Numbered from the stretch's first letter, positions 26,199 through 38,720 are shown. The stretch: 64,000 bases of DNA from Gordionus sp. m RMFG-2023 (GCF_954871325.1 NC_088777.1:42075366-42139365); one strand, 5' to 3'. Notes: a model not told the origin generated them from the letters alone. A program made the numbers and translations.

Positions 26199-27713
26199 TG
26201 TAAAATTTTAGTAAAATTTAGGATTGGGATATTAGAACCGTTGTCAATTAAAGAAAAGTTAGAACTAAAATGATACTAAATCTTTATTAAATACTTAAAT
26301 ATAAGGTGAAAACATAATCAAAATAGAAGAAAAATAAAATTAATATAAATTACAATTATAAATAAAGTTCGTAAAATCGTGATCATTTTCTATAGTAGAA
26401 TATTCCCGATTATATATACTTTTCTTTTCTATTCATTTGCATCGTCTTTACTCAAATAATCTAATAAATCGCTTCGTTTTTATGTTAAACAATCAATTTG
26501 AATATTACTTCTTTTTTCTCTAATTTAATTCCAAGTAATTTACATATTACAACACACTTAGATTAGACCCCACATTCTGCGAAATACCAATATTCCTGTT
26601 TCTTGTCTATGATCGATTAGCACTGACAACTTGATTAACGCATGCTTTTAAATGATACACGATTGCTATTATCTAAACTACGTCTTAAGTTCTCCTAATG
26701 AATTTTGGTCTTTTGCTTGTTTCTAACGTTATCTTGTAACTAATGATCATTGCTTTATCTCGATCAAGGATGTGCGATGCTTGATCTGCCATTTTCACGA
26801 ATTTTTGTTTCTTAGATCATCTATTTTGTATCTTATACTAAAGTTTTGATAAGCAATGGCGATAATTTGTCAACGATTAACGATTGCATCCTGGTATTGA
26901 CCACTTGTTCTACCTAGTCACTAGTCACTATATCAACTTCGTCTTAAGATCTCTTATACGACAAATATTTCTTTTATCTTTTGATCTCAAATAAAAATTC
27001 GATCTCTACGTGAGCTCGATTGCGGCATAAAATTTCTAATGACGAAAAGCTGTTTCTCTTTATGAAGATTTTTGGTTAATCCACAACCTAATATTATATA
27101 TAAACGATTACTTGTACCTATAACGATCTCTTGTGACGAATTCTTTTTGCTAAACGACTAATTCTATTCTTTTCCGAATTACGACCATTAATATTGTTAC
27201 CATTGTTTTATTGCTCTCATTCTTTGTCTTAGTGTCGATAGTCATTTCATATATCTCCTTCCTCCTTTATTTAAAATTTATTTTCAGAGTTTAACTAGAC
27301 TGAATTGTTGTAATAGCCCTGTCGCCTCCTATTTTCAACATTAATGTAAAATTTTAGTAAAATTTAGGATTGGGAGATTAGAACCGTTGTCAAATAAAGA
27401 AAAGTTAGAACTAAAATGATACTAAATCTTTATTAAATACTTAAATATAAGGTGAAAAAATAATCAAAATAAAAGAAAAATAAAATTAATATAAATTAAA
27501 ATTAAAAATTAAGTTCATAAAATCATGATCATTTTCTTAAGTAAAATATTCCCGATTATATATACTTTTCTTTCCTATTCATTTGCATCGTCTTTACTCA
27601 AATAATCTAATAAATTTTGTTTTTCTGTTAAACAATCGATTTGAATATTCCTTCTTTTGAATATTACTTCTTTTTTCTCTAATTTAATTCAAAGTAATTT
27701 ACATATTACAACA
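26199..27713. mobile_element. Short LTR-flanked element without genes (TRIM-like)
   Basis: Two direct repeats, 26199-26554 and 27345-27713, both begin TG and end CA, and the pair is flanked by attat on each side (26194-26198 and 27714-27718), the 5-bp duplication expected of LTR integration. The repeats are alike over nearly the whole length, so the insertion is moderately young. The 790-bp interior shows no gag or pol and no clear primer-binding site or polypurine tract, so orientation is open. Family beyond 'TRIM-like' is unknown. Confidence 0.85.
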
Positions 27714-29002
27714 ATTATCATTGGAATTGCCAATTTGAAAACGGGTATCTGGGTATGGATCGCTGTCTAGATTTAACATGTCTTATGTTAAATCTATTTT
27801 ACTTAGACATTTTTTTGATATTCAATTTCACCCTCTGCAGTTTTATATCTTAGAGCAGAAATAATTTCTCTAATTCTTTTGCAAAAAAACTTCCAGACTA
27901 TGAATTTTTTATTATCCAGAGTTAGGATAATAAAATTATTTATAAAATTATTAAATGTAGTTGCATCCATTTTAAAAATATGTAAAATTATGGTAACTTT
28001 TGGAATTTTAGATTTTTGTTCTATAATGACGTCAATATTATTATGATTTTAAAATAGTCGAAAATAAAAATTCATCAAAATCCTGATTGACACTAAAAGT
28101 GATGTTGATCAATTATTAGAATAAAAAGGTATGAAATATGAAAGAAATTTTTGCGCCGGCCATGCCCCGCCGATATGAAAATCGGCGGCGTTTTCGGCCT
28201 AACCAAAAACGCACAGGTCTAACTATAGGTAAGGAATTTTGTCTATATTGGTTTTGCTGGATCATAGGATTCGCAATATTAGCTAATTGATGTCAATTCT
28301 TATTCCAAATAGCTAGAAGTTAATTATACCACATATACGTTCGACACCTTATCATCTTAAAACTAATGGATTAGTTTAGCGTGCAATACGAACTTTGGAA
28401 GGTAAGTATCACGCAACGAGATCAATTTCTGACCCAGAAGAGGTTTTGATATAATTTCTATCAACCTATAAAATTGAAAAGATAAATGAATGACAAAGTC
28501 AAAATCATGATTTTCATGTGAAAGGAATAGTATTCGAGATTTCTCAGCATTTGTGGTTAATCAATTTTTTACAAAAAATATTGAGCAAGCTTCCAGATTT
28601 CGTTAATAGATGGCACTATTCTTTGGTAATTTTATTAGAGTTATAAACAAGAGGGATGAATTATTAAATTTATAGGGCTTTGATTTTGATTTAACAATGA
28701 CATATAATTTAGAAATTTGTCTTATATTTGTTCTAATTCCCATAAGTTCTCTAATGTTTTCATATAACCTCGTAGTTTCAATCATATCAATGCCATTTTT
28801 TTAATATTTTTTCTTAGGCTTTACAGTGAAGAAATCAAATGATTTGATGGAAATTTAAATTATAGATAAATGTAACGCCTAGGAAAATTTCAAATTCTAT
28901 ATTAATTTTCAAATAAATTAATAGCATATATAACTGCTCTAAATGTGACATATAAATGTTAATTGGAATATATATGTGATTAGGGGTAAGAATGAGGATT
29001 AT

Positions 29003-29122
29003 AAAATATGAATGAAAAATATATTAAAATCTGGGGCAGAAATTGACTTCTGTTATCAAGGAATAAAATATGAATGAAAAATATATTAATATCTGGGGCA
29101 GAAATTAATTGACTTCTGTTCT
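29003..29122. repeat. Tandem duplication, two units of about 60 bp
   Basis: 'aatatgaatgaaaaatatat' followed by 'ctggggcagaaatt' and 'gacttctgtt' occurs twice in direct order, 29008-29056 and 29068-29122. It ends about 120 bp before the MOB1 start codon and so lies in the probable promoter or 5' UTR. Confidence 0.8.
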
Positions 29123-29244
29123 TTTAGCTTCACTTATGCACCTGTATAAAATTATAACATAATTTGAAGACATTATATGTGCATTCATGTCATGGTTTAG
29201 AATTAAAATAATTACTATGTTTCATCCATCCTAAATAGAGACAT

Positions 29245-32200
29245 ATGAGTTTTTTATTGTAAGTCAATAATAAATTTTAATAATATTATCTATATATAAT
29301 ATAGCGGTTCTAGATCATCAAAAACATTTAAGCCTAAGAAAAATATACCTGAAGGAACTCATCAATATGACCTAATGAAGCATGCAGCCACTACATTAGG
29401 TAGTGGAAATTTAAGGCAAGCTGTTGCATTACCTGAAGGAGAAGATTTAAACGAATGGATAGCCGTTAACGGTATAAAATTCTATTTTGATTATCATTTA
29501 TTGGTTGCCTAAATATTAAAAATTATTATATAGATATAACATATCCTAAAAATTAATTTTTTTTGATGCATCATGATTTTAATAAATAATTAGAAGAATA
29601 TTAATATGAATTTACAAATTAAATGTTTTACACTTATTATATGAGGAATTAAAGCTGACCATCATAAACTGGAATCTGAATTATAGAACCAGAATCCAAT
29701 TAGTTTTATAAAAAAATATTAGACCAGATTTGATAGGTTTACTGGGAACAAGAACCTTATTGATTAAAAATTGATGATATCAAGAAAATATTATATTCCA
29801 ATTAAGTTTACCTCATAAGTATTGGAGTTATTGGACAAAAGAAATCCTAGAGAAGGGTGACTAGTGTGTTGATTCATTTACAATTCTTTTGATTAACATT
29901 TAAATTGTGATTTGTACACTGAGAAAAAGTGAAAGAATAAAACAAAGGGAAAGTGATTCATGGGAATCACAATATATTATCATAATTATGATAGTTTTCA
30001 TGAAGAGGATAATAATAAATGAAAGGTTTTATAGAAATATTTTATTTTGAGAGAAAAAGTTAAATTTAAAAGATAAATTAAAAATAATATGTGAATTACA
30101 TCTTAATATTGCTCTTAAAATTATATGACATATCATAATCACATTATATGCAATAAATTGCACAGATTCTGAAACTAAAAACAGCGTAATAAGTAGTAAT
30201 CATAGAAACTATATGTCTATCAATCCTCACACCAGATATGCTCTATGGAACTTATTTGCACCAGTAATTTGCTGCATATACTCTTAGCTGTAAAAGGGTG
30301 GCATATCATAAAACACATATATTTTTAGTTGTTTAATTATTTAAATTTTAATATATAAATACCAATCATATTAAGTTGTTGATTGGTAAAATTATATATA
30401 TTTCATTTATTAATTAAAGTGTATTCATTCTATAATTATTTAATAATTAATCTTTATCTACTCATATTTTTACCATAATTTTATTGTAAAAACATTAGTT
30501 TCTATTAATGAATTCTAAGTTTGTATTTTTAGACATTGTTCCACCTCATTTTTATTATTCAGGATTTTAATTATAAAATCACTAAAAGACATTTTACTTT
30601 TATAAGATTTTTTGATTTGTTTGATATAATCCTTTATATTGTTTTATAGTCTTACTTTATTTGTATTAAATTTATGGACGTTTTTGCCATGTTAAAGGAC
30701 TGTTCTTGTATACCAAATTGATTCTCTTGAATATTCATACCACATATCTCTTGTATAACTTTATTCATTGGGGTTGCAAAATCTTGAATATTCAATTATT
30801 GATTTTGGCAAAGCATTTATTTCATCCAATCTCACCAATTTTCTGGATTCTTGAATTAATCTAGTTGTTAAAGTCTTTCCATCAGAATTCGGCAATAAAA
30901 TTTTTTTATCAAATGATATGTAACTGAGGATCTATTTATCAGCTTAGACGCCGGTACAGTATAATCCCCTACTAGATGATGAGGTGCATGTCTAAGAATT
31001 CATTAATAGGAACTATCCTTAATATAGGTAAAATTACCAGTTAAATAAACAACTATTACAAGAGAATTCTCAATAATTATCGAATAAATACATTTTAATT
31101 AATAAATAAAAAATATATAATTTTACCAATCAACAATTAACTAAATTTGATTGACATTTATTTAAATAAAAATAATATGCGTTTAACGGCAATAATATGA
31201 ATACTAACTAGTTTTCTTATAATATTTCCCTTTACTATATTGAATGTTTTATATAAAAATTGGAAATTTCGGTTAAAATACAATTATTCCCTCTTTTTTG
31301 AAAAATGGGGTATAACCCCTAAGCGCATGTTTCCCAAGGATGCTATGATTAGGAGAAGACATCTTATCCATGTTAAAATAATGTCCTGGATGGCCACTTG
31401 ACCTTCTCTATTTTTTTCAATCAATTTCACAATAAATCTTAAGATTTATCATTTAAATTAGTGATCTGCATCAGACCTAATTCTTCAAGCCCAGCTTGGC
31501 ACGATTTTTTTGAAAAAGAATTGGTCCTGCTTGGCCCGATCCCAAACGAATTTTTTTTTTATTTGTCCCGAAAAACCCGACCCAAAATAAAAAATTAATT
31601 GTCCTCCCGGCCCGAATTTATTTAAATATAGAATAATTTAATTTTTTCCCAGGTAGGCCAGTTTCCCCTCTAATCATTTTCTCCACTTTACACCACCCTG
31701 GACATTTTCACTTGTCAAACTTAACATTTACTTGTCATATCTACAACTTTCATCTAACTGGTCTTTGGCCACCCTCTAAATCGTGTTCCCTTCACTTCCA
31801 CCCATTGGCATCTATTTATACAATCATCTTTTGCCTTCCATTCAACCCATCTATGCCTATGCCACCTTCACTCTCTGCTTTGCAATTCTAAGCTAATCCT
31901 TTTCCCATTCTCATTTGTACTCTAACCATTTTTTTAGCCTTATATTCTGCATGCCACTTTCCACCATAGTTTTTCTTCATTCTTAGTAGCATCCCTCTCG
32001 ACGATCTAGACCCCGCTAACATTCCACGACCATATCTATTTGTATCTTAGTGATTCTTTTATCAAATTACAGACCTTTTCCTTTGCCTTCAATCAAGAGC
32101 TTGTAGTTATTTACACCCGAAGCTTTGGAAACTAAACCGTATCAAGCATTATAATCATTTCACCTCCTTCAGCTTCCAGACCTTTCGCCTTGGGATAAAT

Positions 32201-35200
32201 TTTCTCTTTCTTTTCTTATAACTTGACTATAAGATTACCCACAACTAAATCCACGATAGGTATTGAATACAACATTTCCAATGCGGCACCGAATTCTAAT
32301 ATTCTCTCACCCTCAAAAATACTGATGCCAAAACTTTTACTTAAAATAATTATTTGTTATTCGATTTAGTTTACTTCTAATTGGATTTCTATTTTAAGAT
32401 AACAAAATTATTTGAATCGAAAATTTGAATTGAGTACATAATGGAAATATATAATAATTTTTTTATCCATTATATCAAATTATTCGGTAATATTCTAAAA
32501 ATATTGATTATATATTTTCTTCCTATTTTTCCTTTTTTGCCTGATTGAATATCGCAATTATAAAGTGAATTATGAATTTAAAAGGGAAAAGTTTTTAAAA
32601 AATATTATAAGGAGGTGGGAAATATTTACTATTTCATTTTTTTCCAGGCTGTGTCAATCAATAAATTCACAACTTTCGAAACTTTAATGAAAAATAAATG
32701 AATAAGCTATTTTGAATATAAAAATATAAACATTTTCAAAAATTAGTTCTAGAAAATTTTATAAATTTTTAAATACTATTTCATTAAAATTTTAAAATTT
32801 GGCGATATTTTAAAACTTTTAAAAAAAATTTAAAATGGGTTTGAATACAGCCTCATATAATATTTTGTAATAAATAGGGAAAAAAATAAACATTAAATTA
32901 TCCAAGTTTTTGCTGAATATTTAAATTTAATACACAGAGAAAAGAAGGAGGAGATGAAACAGAGAGTATTGATATAAATGAATGGCAGATATCGGCAATT
33001 GAAAGCTGATAATATTTGGGCTCCACTATACAAACAAGCGGCACAGTAGAAAAAGAAATAAAGAGTAAAATTAATCAAGGGTGGTTAAAGTGGAGATCTT
33101 TATCTGGAGTGCTATTTGACAAAAGAATCCCACACAAATTAAAGGGAAAAATTTACAGTTCCATAGTATAATCAACTATTCTATATAGTTCGGAAACATG
33201 GCCAACCAAGGAATCAGACGAGAGAAGTCTACAAACTGGAGAGGAGGATGATAGCTGGGGTAACTAGAAAGGATAAAGTGCGCATTACAAGAATACTAAG
33301 TAGTTTAAAGGTTGTGCCCATTAAGACTAAGTTAATGGTAAACAGACTTAGGTGATATGGGCACACAATGAGAAGGTCTATGAACTACATAGGAAATAAA
33401 GTTAAGAGTTTGGAAGTTATGGGCAAACGTATAAGAGGAAGGCCAAAACTTCAATGGGGTCATAAAGTTAGAGCCAATATAAAGAAGTATAAATTAGATA
33501 AAAGAGATTGTATGAATAACATAAAGTGGAGAGAGATGTTGAAGGAGCTTACCACCATAAAAGGTGAAAGCTAAAGAGAAAAAAAAATACACACTTAAAA
33601 TAGAGAATAAAATAAATATTTTGAGTTTTGTTATCTTGTCACCAGAATTATAATGTATGATATCAATTTTCTCGTTATTTTTAAAATAATTTTCAAGTCC
33701 CATTTATGTAAAATAAAGAGTTGTTAAGGAGCGGAGCTACATAAGCGGCGCTTTAAAAATGAGGAGCGGGAGCTAGATCTTTTTATGGCTGGAGGTATAA
33801 ATTAATTTATTTTTTAAATATTAATAATATTTGTTAATTAAAATTCGATAAAAATGAAATTTTATTTTATTTAAATTTATCTATTAATAAATATTGAGCC
33901 GAGTTTTAAATTGGGTTTTCATCTAATTATTTTAAATATTAAACATCAAGTTTTTCATTTTTATATTGAAATTTTTTTGGAAAATCTTGTAACTCATATT
34001 AATATTCATTTTATAGATATATAATAAAAAATAGTTTTAGATATTATGGATTTAGAGATCATAGAAGAAGAAATCGAATTTCCATTTCCATCATACAAAA
34101 AATATTTTAAACTTCTAAAAGATATTGATCCAAATGATCAAACAAATCTAAGGGCAAAATGCATTTTGTGTTTAAGTAAAAGTATTTCATTTTCAAAAGT
34201 GAGCAGCTTTAATCTGAAAAATCATCTTAATGTAAAAAACTATACAAAATGCTAACTATATTTTTTTTATTTTGGAATAATTTTTTTAAAAATGGTTATA
34301 ATTATTTTTGGGCAGTTCATTATAGTTGAGCTTGGGTTGTTAGATATGATGCTTTTTTAAATATATTTTAATATTTATTTTAATTTTCTCATTACTTGTT
34401 CAACCTCCTTTTTTATACCTGAATTAAAAAATATATTTATAAAATACAATACCCCGCTTCCCTCTAGTGCTCATGTGGAACGCTTGTTTAGTATTGCAAA
34501 ACACGTCTTAGGGGAGAGGCGTGGATGTTTGTTAGATTCTAATTTTAAAAATTTATTACTTTTAAGGCTAATAAATGATTATATATATTTTGATAGATCA
34601 TTTAATATAAATAAAACTTTTTGAAAAAAAAATATGATTTTGTTTCGTGTACAAAAAATGAAAATCAAAGGAGCGGTTATGGAGTGGCACTTCATTACTT
34701 GGAGCGGGGGCTAGCTCCTCTTAAGAGGGTAGGAGCGGGAGCTAGCTACTTTTGAGAAGGTAGGAGCGGGAGCTAGCTACTTTTAAAAAGGAGCGTTAAC
34801 AACTCTGGTAAAATGTAATTAAATTATAAATTGTAAAAAAAATAGTTATTAATAATATATTTTTAAACCTAAAAAATCTTATATTTATATCCAAACAATT
34901 TTTTTTAAAAAAAAATCTCATCTCATTTCATTATATTAATAGTTTATATTACTCATTAAAAATGATCAGAGATGTACTGATACTTTTATAAAGGCTGAAA
35001 TTGGCTGATTTTTTAAAATTTTAACTGATACAAGTGACCGATATCCAAAATAATCATTAATCCTAATAAATTATAAAAAAATTCCTACATTATGCCGATA
35101 CCACTTTTTGGAGCTATCCGATCCGATATTACCTATATCAAATTTATATCAGCCGATTACCGATCCGATATCATATCTGATTTTGTATTCTGTAAACATA

Positions 35201-37879
35201 TTAATCTTTTTAATTCTTAATGCATAAATCTAGTTTGCAAAATCATCACATTTGAGTCTATTTTTAAAAACAACTAACCATTTTATCCAGAAAAAAATTA
35301 CGCAAGCCTGAAAATTGCTCATAGATGGCATAAAGATTTGGACATCTATTAGAAGAATCTCAAGGTTTAGGCAATATTTTTTTTGGCTAATATAATGAAT
35401 TCGCCGTTTTTAAAAATCGGCTCAAATGAAGCGATATTGATAAAACACTTATTTAATAATGACATTAATATATTTACACAATAATATAAGTGTATTATTA
35501 ATTTTTTTAAAAATTAAGACTATTTTATCGGATAAGATGAAATATCCGCCCGATTCCATCCTAAAAAATATCGGTACATCCCTAGCTTACATTAAGCCGT
35601 CAAATGATAAGGAAAATTGATCTAGTGTTGTTAAACGGCTCTATTTTTTTTTACCCGGTCCTGCATTTCAGACCACTAGTTTGGACAGCTATTAACGAAA
35701 TTTTAAGGCTTGCATAATATTATTTTGGCTAAAATGATAAAATCGGTTAAATCAAGTCATAAATTGATTTACAAATTTTTTTAAACAGATTATAAAAGAC
35801 AGAAAGAAAATTTTGTTAATTTTTTTTCCCCATTTTTTTTTATGTTGCAGAATTAATTTTTAATTGTGAAGAATAAAAGATGAATTTACAAGTTTCATTT
35901 GAAAAAGACATTTTTATAAGCTTAAATATTATTAATAAAAAAAATATTTTTTTGCGGAAAATAGAGATTACGGGGAAAAAATATCTTATAATCGGGAAAT
36001 GATCCAAAATTTATGATTTATTTTTTAAAAAAATGTTTTATTAAGTTGTCGATTTCTTTAATCAAATCAACATGTTGTACGGAACCATAACCGAATTTTG
36101 CAGGCCCACAAAGTGCCCTCTTATGAGCGCTGGTCCCAAATACGAATATCATTGGGCCGATGGGGTGACGGTCAAAAAACCTATTAAATGCTCAGCTCCC
36201 CAATACATCGATTTTCTCATGACATGGATACAAGAAAAATTAGACGACGAAACTCTTTTCCCTTCAAAGATAGGTTCATAAGCATTCATTCGTTTTACAA
36301 ATTTAAATTAAATATATATCTACTATATTTCGATAAATATAATTTTTTTATAGACTAGATCAGCCCACTGTGTTGATTAACATTGCAATAAAAAAAATAT
36401 AACTCGCTTTCAATGATATCCACCTCAAATTTTTAATTACATACCTTTTAAAAAGCAATAATGATTTATAGATTTAGACCAACCTCACATAGAGCGATGG
36501 TTTAACAAAATTTCTAAAAAAAATAAGTTTAACCCCTTCAACTCCCCCTAGATCCATCCATTAAGACCAAAAAACAATTGATATCAGTGCATTTGAAAGA
36601 TATTTTTATAGTGTTAAAATTATTTTGATGATATTTAAATTTTTACATAGATATATTCTTACTATTGGGTATTTTACTAATAAATAAATGTTTTTTATTT
36701 TCGAGATATTTTGATAACCTAATTTCATTTTTCAATCAAATCTACAAATAAGAATTATTTACATATATAAAGAATATAAAAAAAATTTTTAAAAAAAATA
36801 TAAACTTTTTCACAAAAATGTTAGTACAAAAAAACAATTTCCGGCTACTTGGAGCTATCATCTCAGTTCAAAATTTTCTTTCTTTTCGCTATTTTCTTAT
36901 TGATTCTCTTACCAATCTGTTATAATATTTTTTTGTAATATGCCCGACACTTTGATGATCTCAAAATCAAAAAATAAGAAACCATACCCAAAGTCAAAAT
37001 CTTTAATTAAGCCCGTTCTGTTCTATTGTACTAGCCTTATTTACTGCCAAGAGATTTTATAAAACAGATTGATTGATAAGATAATCAATAGATTTAATGA
37101 AGAAAGAAAGAAAGAAAATTTTAACCAAATGATGGTTTCAATTAACCGGAAATTTTGAAAAATTAAAAAAAAAATAGAAAATTATAAATTATAAATTTAT
37201 TATAACCTAATTTTATATGTTATTTTTTTTTTACTGTAAGTTATTTTTATTATCAATCTTTAATAGATATATGCTATATCATCTTGCTTGAGCATTCGGT
37301 ATTCTAATAAAATCTTTTACAAATTAAGGTGTTCCATTTCCCAAAAATTTTATATCGACTGCAAAAGTTATATTGAAAAGATTATTTCGAGTTTACGCCC
37401 ACATTTATTATCAACATTTCCAGGAAATCATAAAACTAGGTTCAAATTTATAATGTAATTATTTATTTAGAAAGACTACCGATTATTAATTTCCTTTAAA
37501 AATAAAAGACATGTTTAATAGTTATATCTTTTAAGAATTAATTATTGATAATGAAATATATTTTGTTGAGGAGATATAAATATGTCTAAAAAGCTCTGAC
37601 TTGTCTGTCTATACAACCTATCCGATTTTGATCGGATCAGATACAGGTCCACGTAGGGCTCTACTTGTTTGATATGAATATATTTGATCATTTTTAGAAT
37701 TAAAATAAATCATATTTGTTGTTAATTAATCAAAAACATAATTCCAAGGAGAAGAACCGCATTTGAACACTTCCTTCAAACATTTCATATATTTCACCCA
37801 AGAATTTAATATGATAGATAAACGAGAACTTGCGCCCTTGCAGGAGTTGATCGATAAACTTGTTAACAAAGATAGATAA
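29245..37879 (+). CDS. MOB1: MOB kinase activator 1 (complete, five exons)
   Basis: Co-activator of LATS/NDR kinases in the Hippo and mitotic-exit pathways. Exons 29245-29258, 29305-29471, 36046-36273, 37329-37439 and 37749-37879 join in frame with GT/AG junctions and give 216 codons plus TAA, the same length as human MOB1A/B. The first exon holds only 14 coding bases (MSFL plus two bases). Zinc ligands Cys79, Cys84, His161 and His166 and the MST-kinase target sites Thr12 and Thr35 fall at the human positions. The product is strikingly conserved (for example EGEDLNEWIAVN, SAGPKYEYHWADG, DDETLFPSKIG). Exon 5 could instead start three bases later. The 6.6-kb second intron holds two LINE fragments and several hAT-type elements; the first intron is 46 nt. 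It is head-to-head with GALNT across about 5.6 kb. Confidence 0.97.
31465..31645. mobile_element. GGCCCGG-family MITE fragment in MOB1 intron 2
   Basis: 'gtgatctgcatcagacct' is followed by cagcttggcacg, cttggcccgatccc, aaacccgaccc and cccggcccg patches. The right end is overrun by the LINE 3' fragment at 31650. The rest of 29475-31460 is AT-rich intron; a GGAAC-type repeat trace is at 29660-29760 and a short minus-strand coding-like stretch lies near 30790-30900. Confidence 0.45.
31650..32340 (-). mobile_element. LINE 3' fragment (second, diverged family)
   Basis: This block is richer in C and T on the plus strand than its surroundings. On the minus strand a frame reads WVEVKGTRFRGWPK followed by MKVVDMTSK, which fits the 'KG.R.RGRPK.TW...V..D' tail that follows the reverse transcriptase in RTE/CR1-like LINEs. 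No catalytic region is present and there are several stops, so it is a 5'-truncated, decayed copy in MOB1 intron 2. Confidence 0.5.
32945..33590 (+). mobile_element. RTE LINE, 5'-truncated copy
   Basis: Nearly identical to the 3' 640 bp of the LINE at 3722-6475, from GAGGAGATGAAACAGAG to the A-rich tail after AAAGCTAAAGAG. It codes for the tail of the RT open frame, including [13 protein letters not shown] (33440-33480), with an internal deletion and stops relative to the longer copy. Flanks aatacaca (about 32930-32937) and aatacaca just after the A-run are a likely target duplication. In MOB1 intron 2. Confidence 0.92.
33716..34807 (+). mobile_element. hAT deletion derivative with 8-bp TSD; keeps BED finger and dimerisation domain
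   Basis: Ends AAGAGTTGTTAA / TTAACAACTCTG are flanked by gtaaaata (33708-33715) and gtaaaatg (34808-34815). Sub-terminal repeats GGAGCGGGAGCTAGCTAC are stacked at the right end, once on the left. The plus-strand frame 34046-34252 begins MDLEIIEEEIEFPFPSYKKY and has CxxC then HL, like a BED finger, with a probable GTAAAA donor after HLN. A second piece near 34440-34620 reads LPSSAHVERLFSIAKHVLG, the hAT C-terminal domain. The catalytic core is absent. Same superfamily and layout as 58176-59558, but a different sub-family. Confidence 0.88.
34972..35590. mobile_element. hAT-like element with CGATA-rich ends, holding a fold-back repeat
   Basis: The left end 'cagagatgtactgatacttt' is answered by 'tatcggtacatcccta' at about 35569-35584, the CAGGGATGTACCGATA type of hAT terminus. 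Repeated CCGATA / TATCGG words occur throughout. A fold-back repeat (35235-35425) lies inside, apparently as a later insertion. No clean target duplication is left. No coding. Confidence 0.6.
35235..35425. repeat. Fold-back repeat copy
   Basis: 'aactaaccattttatcc..attacgcaagcctg' opens the copy; the centre is 'catagatggcataaagattt' then 'ggacatctatta', a quasi-palindrome, and the copy closes with 'aggcaatattttttttggct'. Same family as 39840-40165, 42545-42700, 57097-57315 and 57870-58065. A further partial copy at 35626-35780 starts 'gtgttgttaaacgg', a hAT-like terminus. Confidence 0.7.
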
Positions 37880-38320
37880 TAAGGAAAAATATAATACATT
37901 TAACTATTTATTATTTATTTATTTAATTCCCATGATAAAATGTCATTAAGGATAAATTTTAAATGTGGAAAATTAGCTTTAAAATTGTGATATTATAAAT
38001 GTATTTAAAAGGTTTTACGGAAATTTTATTGTAAATATATTTCCAATTCGGCCTACAAAATTGGACAACTCAGTAAAACATGTTATTTGCATATTTTTTT
38101 AAAAAATTGTGTTTATATTTTATACATATTTATATAAATAATATGTTATTGTGGGAATCTTATTTTACAATTTGTATTTATTAATATCATAAATTAATTT
38201 AGCAATTTACACTTGAATTGCAACAAGATTTAAGTTTTTTGTTCAATTAATAATTGTATTTCTACTTTTAAATATAAAAAACCAAATGGTCATTCTGTTC
38301 GGTAAACGGCTTTTCTTCCT

Positions 38321-38426
38321 TTAATTCTTTTTCATCACCTTCCACATATGAGCATCATCATTGGCTCTCTTTGCGCTTTTCCTAGGGTAGATCGGGGATC
38401 TTATGAGTTTAGGGTTCTTGTGAGCC
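38321..38426 (-). CDS. Candidate terminal exon of an unrecognised minus-strand gene
   Basis: After an AG acceptor (AATCCCAG) the minus strand stays open for 34 codons to TAA at 38321-38323, reading AHKNPKLIRSPIYPRK then SAKRANDDAHMWKVM. The block is much richer in GC than its surroundings and basic in composition. I do not recognise the protein. It would converge on MOB1 (stop at 37879). No upstream exons were found, so it may also be a chance frame or part of a repeat. Confidence 0.3.
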
Positions 38427-38574
38427 CTGGGATTTTAATAGCAAATAAAAAAATATATATATAATTTGTATAATATAATATATATGGTGTTTTACCCTCA
38501 GATCCACGACTAATTTTTCAAATGCTGCAATTTTTAAAAAATTAAAAAAAAAATGAGGTTTTTATTTATCTAAT

Positions 38575-38720
38575 AACTTATTCAGAGTTTAGAACCTGAA
38601 CTAAAAGGGGTTTTGATTCTGAATATTTTTTTTAAAAGAAGTGGTTCTGGTTACTAAAATTTTGAAGAGTGGGATCCGGTTCGAATTTGACGCTCTTCTG
38701 ATAGTTTCAGTTCAAATTCA
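38575..38720. repeat. GGAAC/CAGAACC-type repeat fragment
   Basis: 'cagagtttagaacctgaact' and 'gtggttctggttact' with 'gggatccggttcgaat' form imperfect inverted words like those at 23155-23310 and 46050-46200. A 38-bp perfect direct duplication (units start at 38990 and 39028, 'gccatttacaaaccatttta') follows; 39344-39366 is a run of 14 G. Confidence 0.4.

Larger units (their letters stand above)
25057..28221 (-). mobile_element. hAT transposon with 8-bp TSD, containing an LTR element
   Basis: Inverted ends TAGACCTGTGCG / CGCACAGGTCTA are flanked by actatagg on both sides (25049-25056 and 28222-28229). Both ends carry dense CGGCGGCCGGC or GCGCCGGCC words, odd against the AT-rich interior. Transposase pieces on the minus strand lie at 25470-26125. 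The third to half of the length that is a 1.5-kb LTR-flanked insertion (26199-27713) came later. A solo end of the same family (cagacccgtgcgccga) lies at 50759-50850. Confidence 0.92.
24550..28460 (+). mobile_element. Fossil Gypsy-like LTR retrotransposon (pol remnants), broken, with later insertions
   Basis: Two separate patches are recognisable: one near 24570-24640 resembling the end of the RNase H / start of the integrase region (ALSRLPI), and one near 28335-28405 resembling the integrase core end (KTNGLV, RAIRTLEG). No LTRs, gag or protease are visible. It is old and broken in many places. The middle is occupied by a hAT element (25057-28221), so this insertion predates the hAT. Located between the 5' ends of GALNT and MOB1. 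Confidence 0.6.

Noticed and set aside
30790-31000. Minus-strand stretch reading DGKTLTTRLIQESRKL
   Set aside because: Roughly 50 open codons with plausible composition, but no splice sites or family match that I can name.
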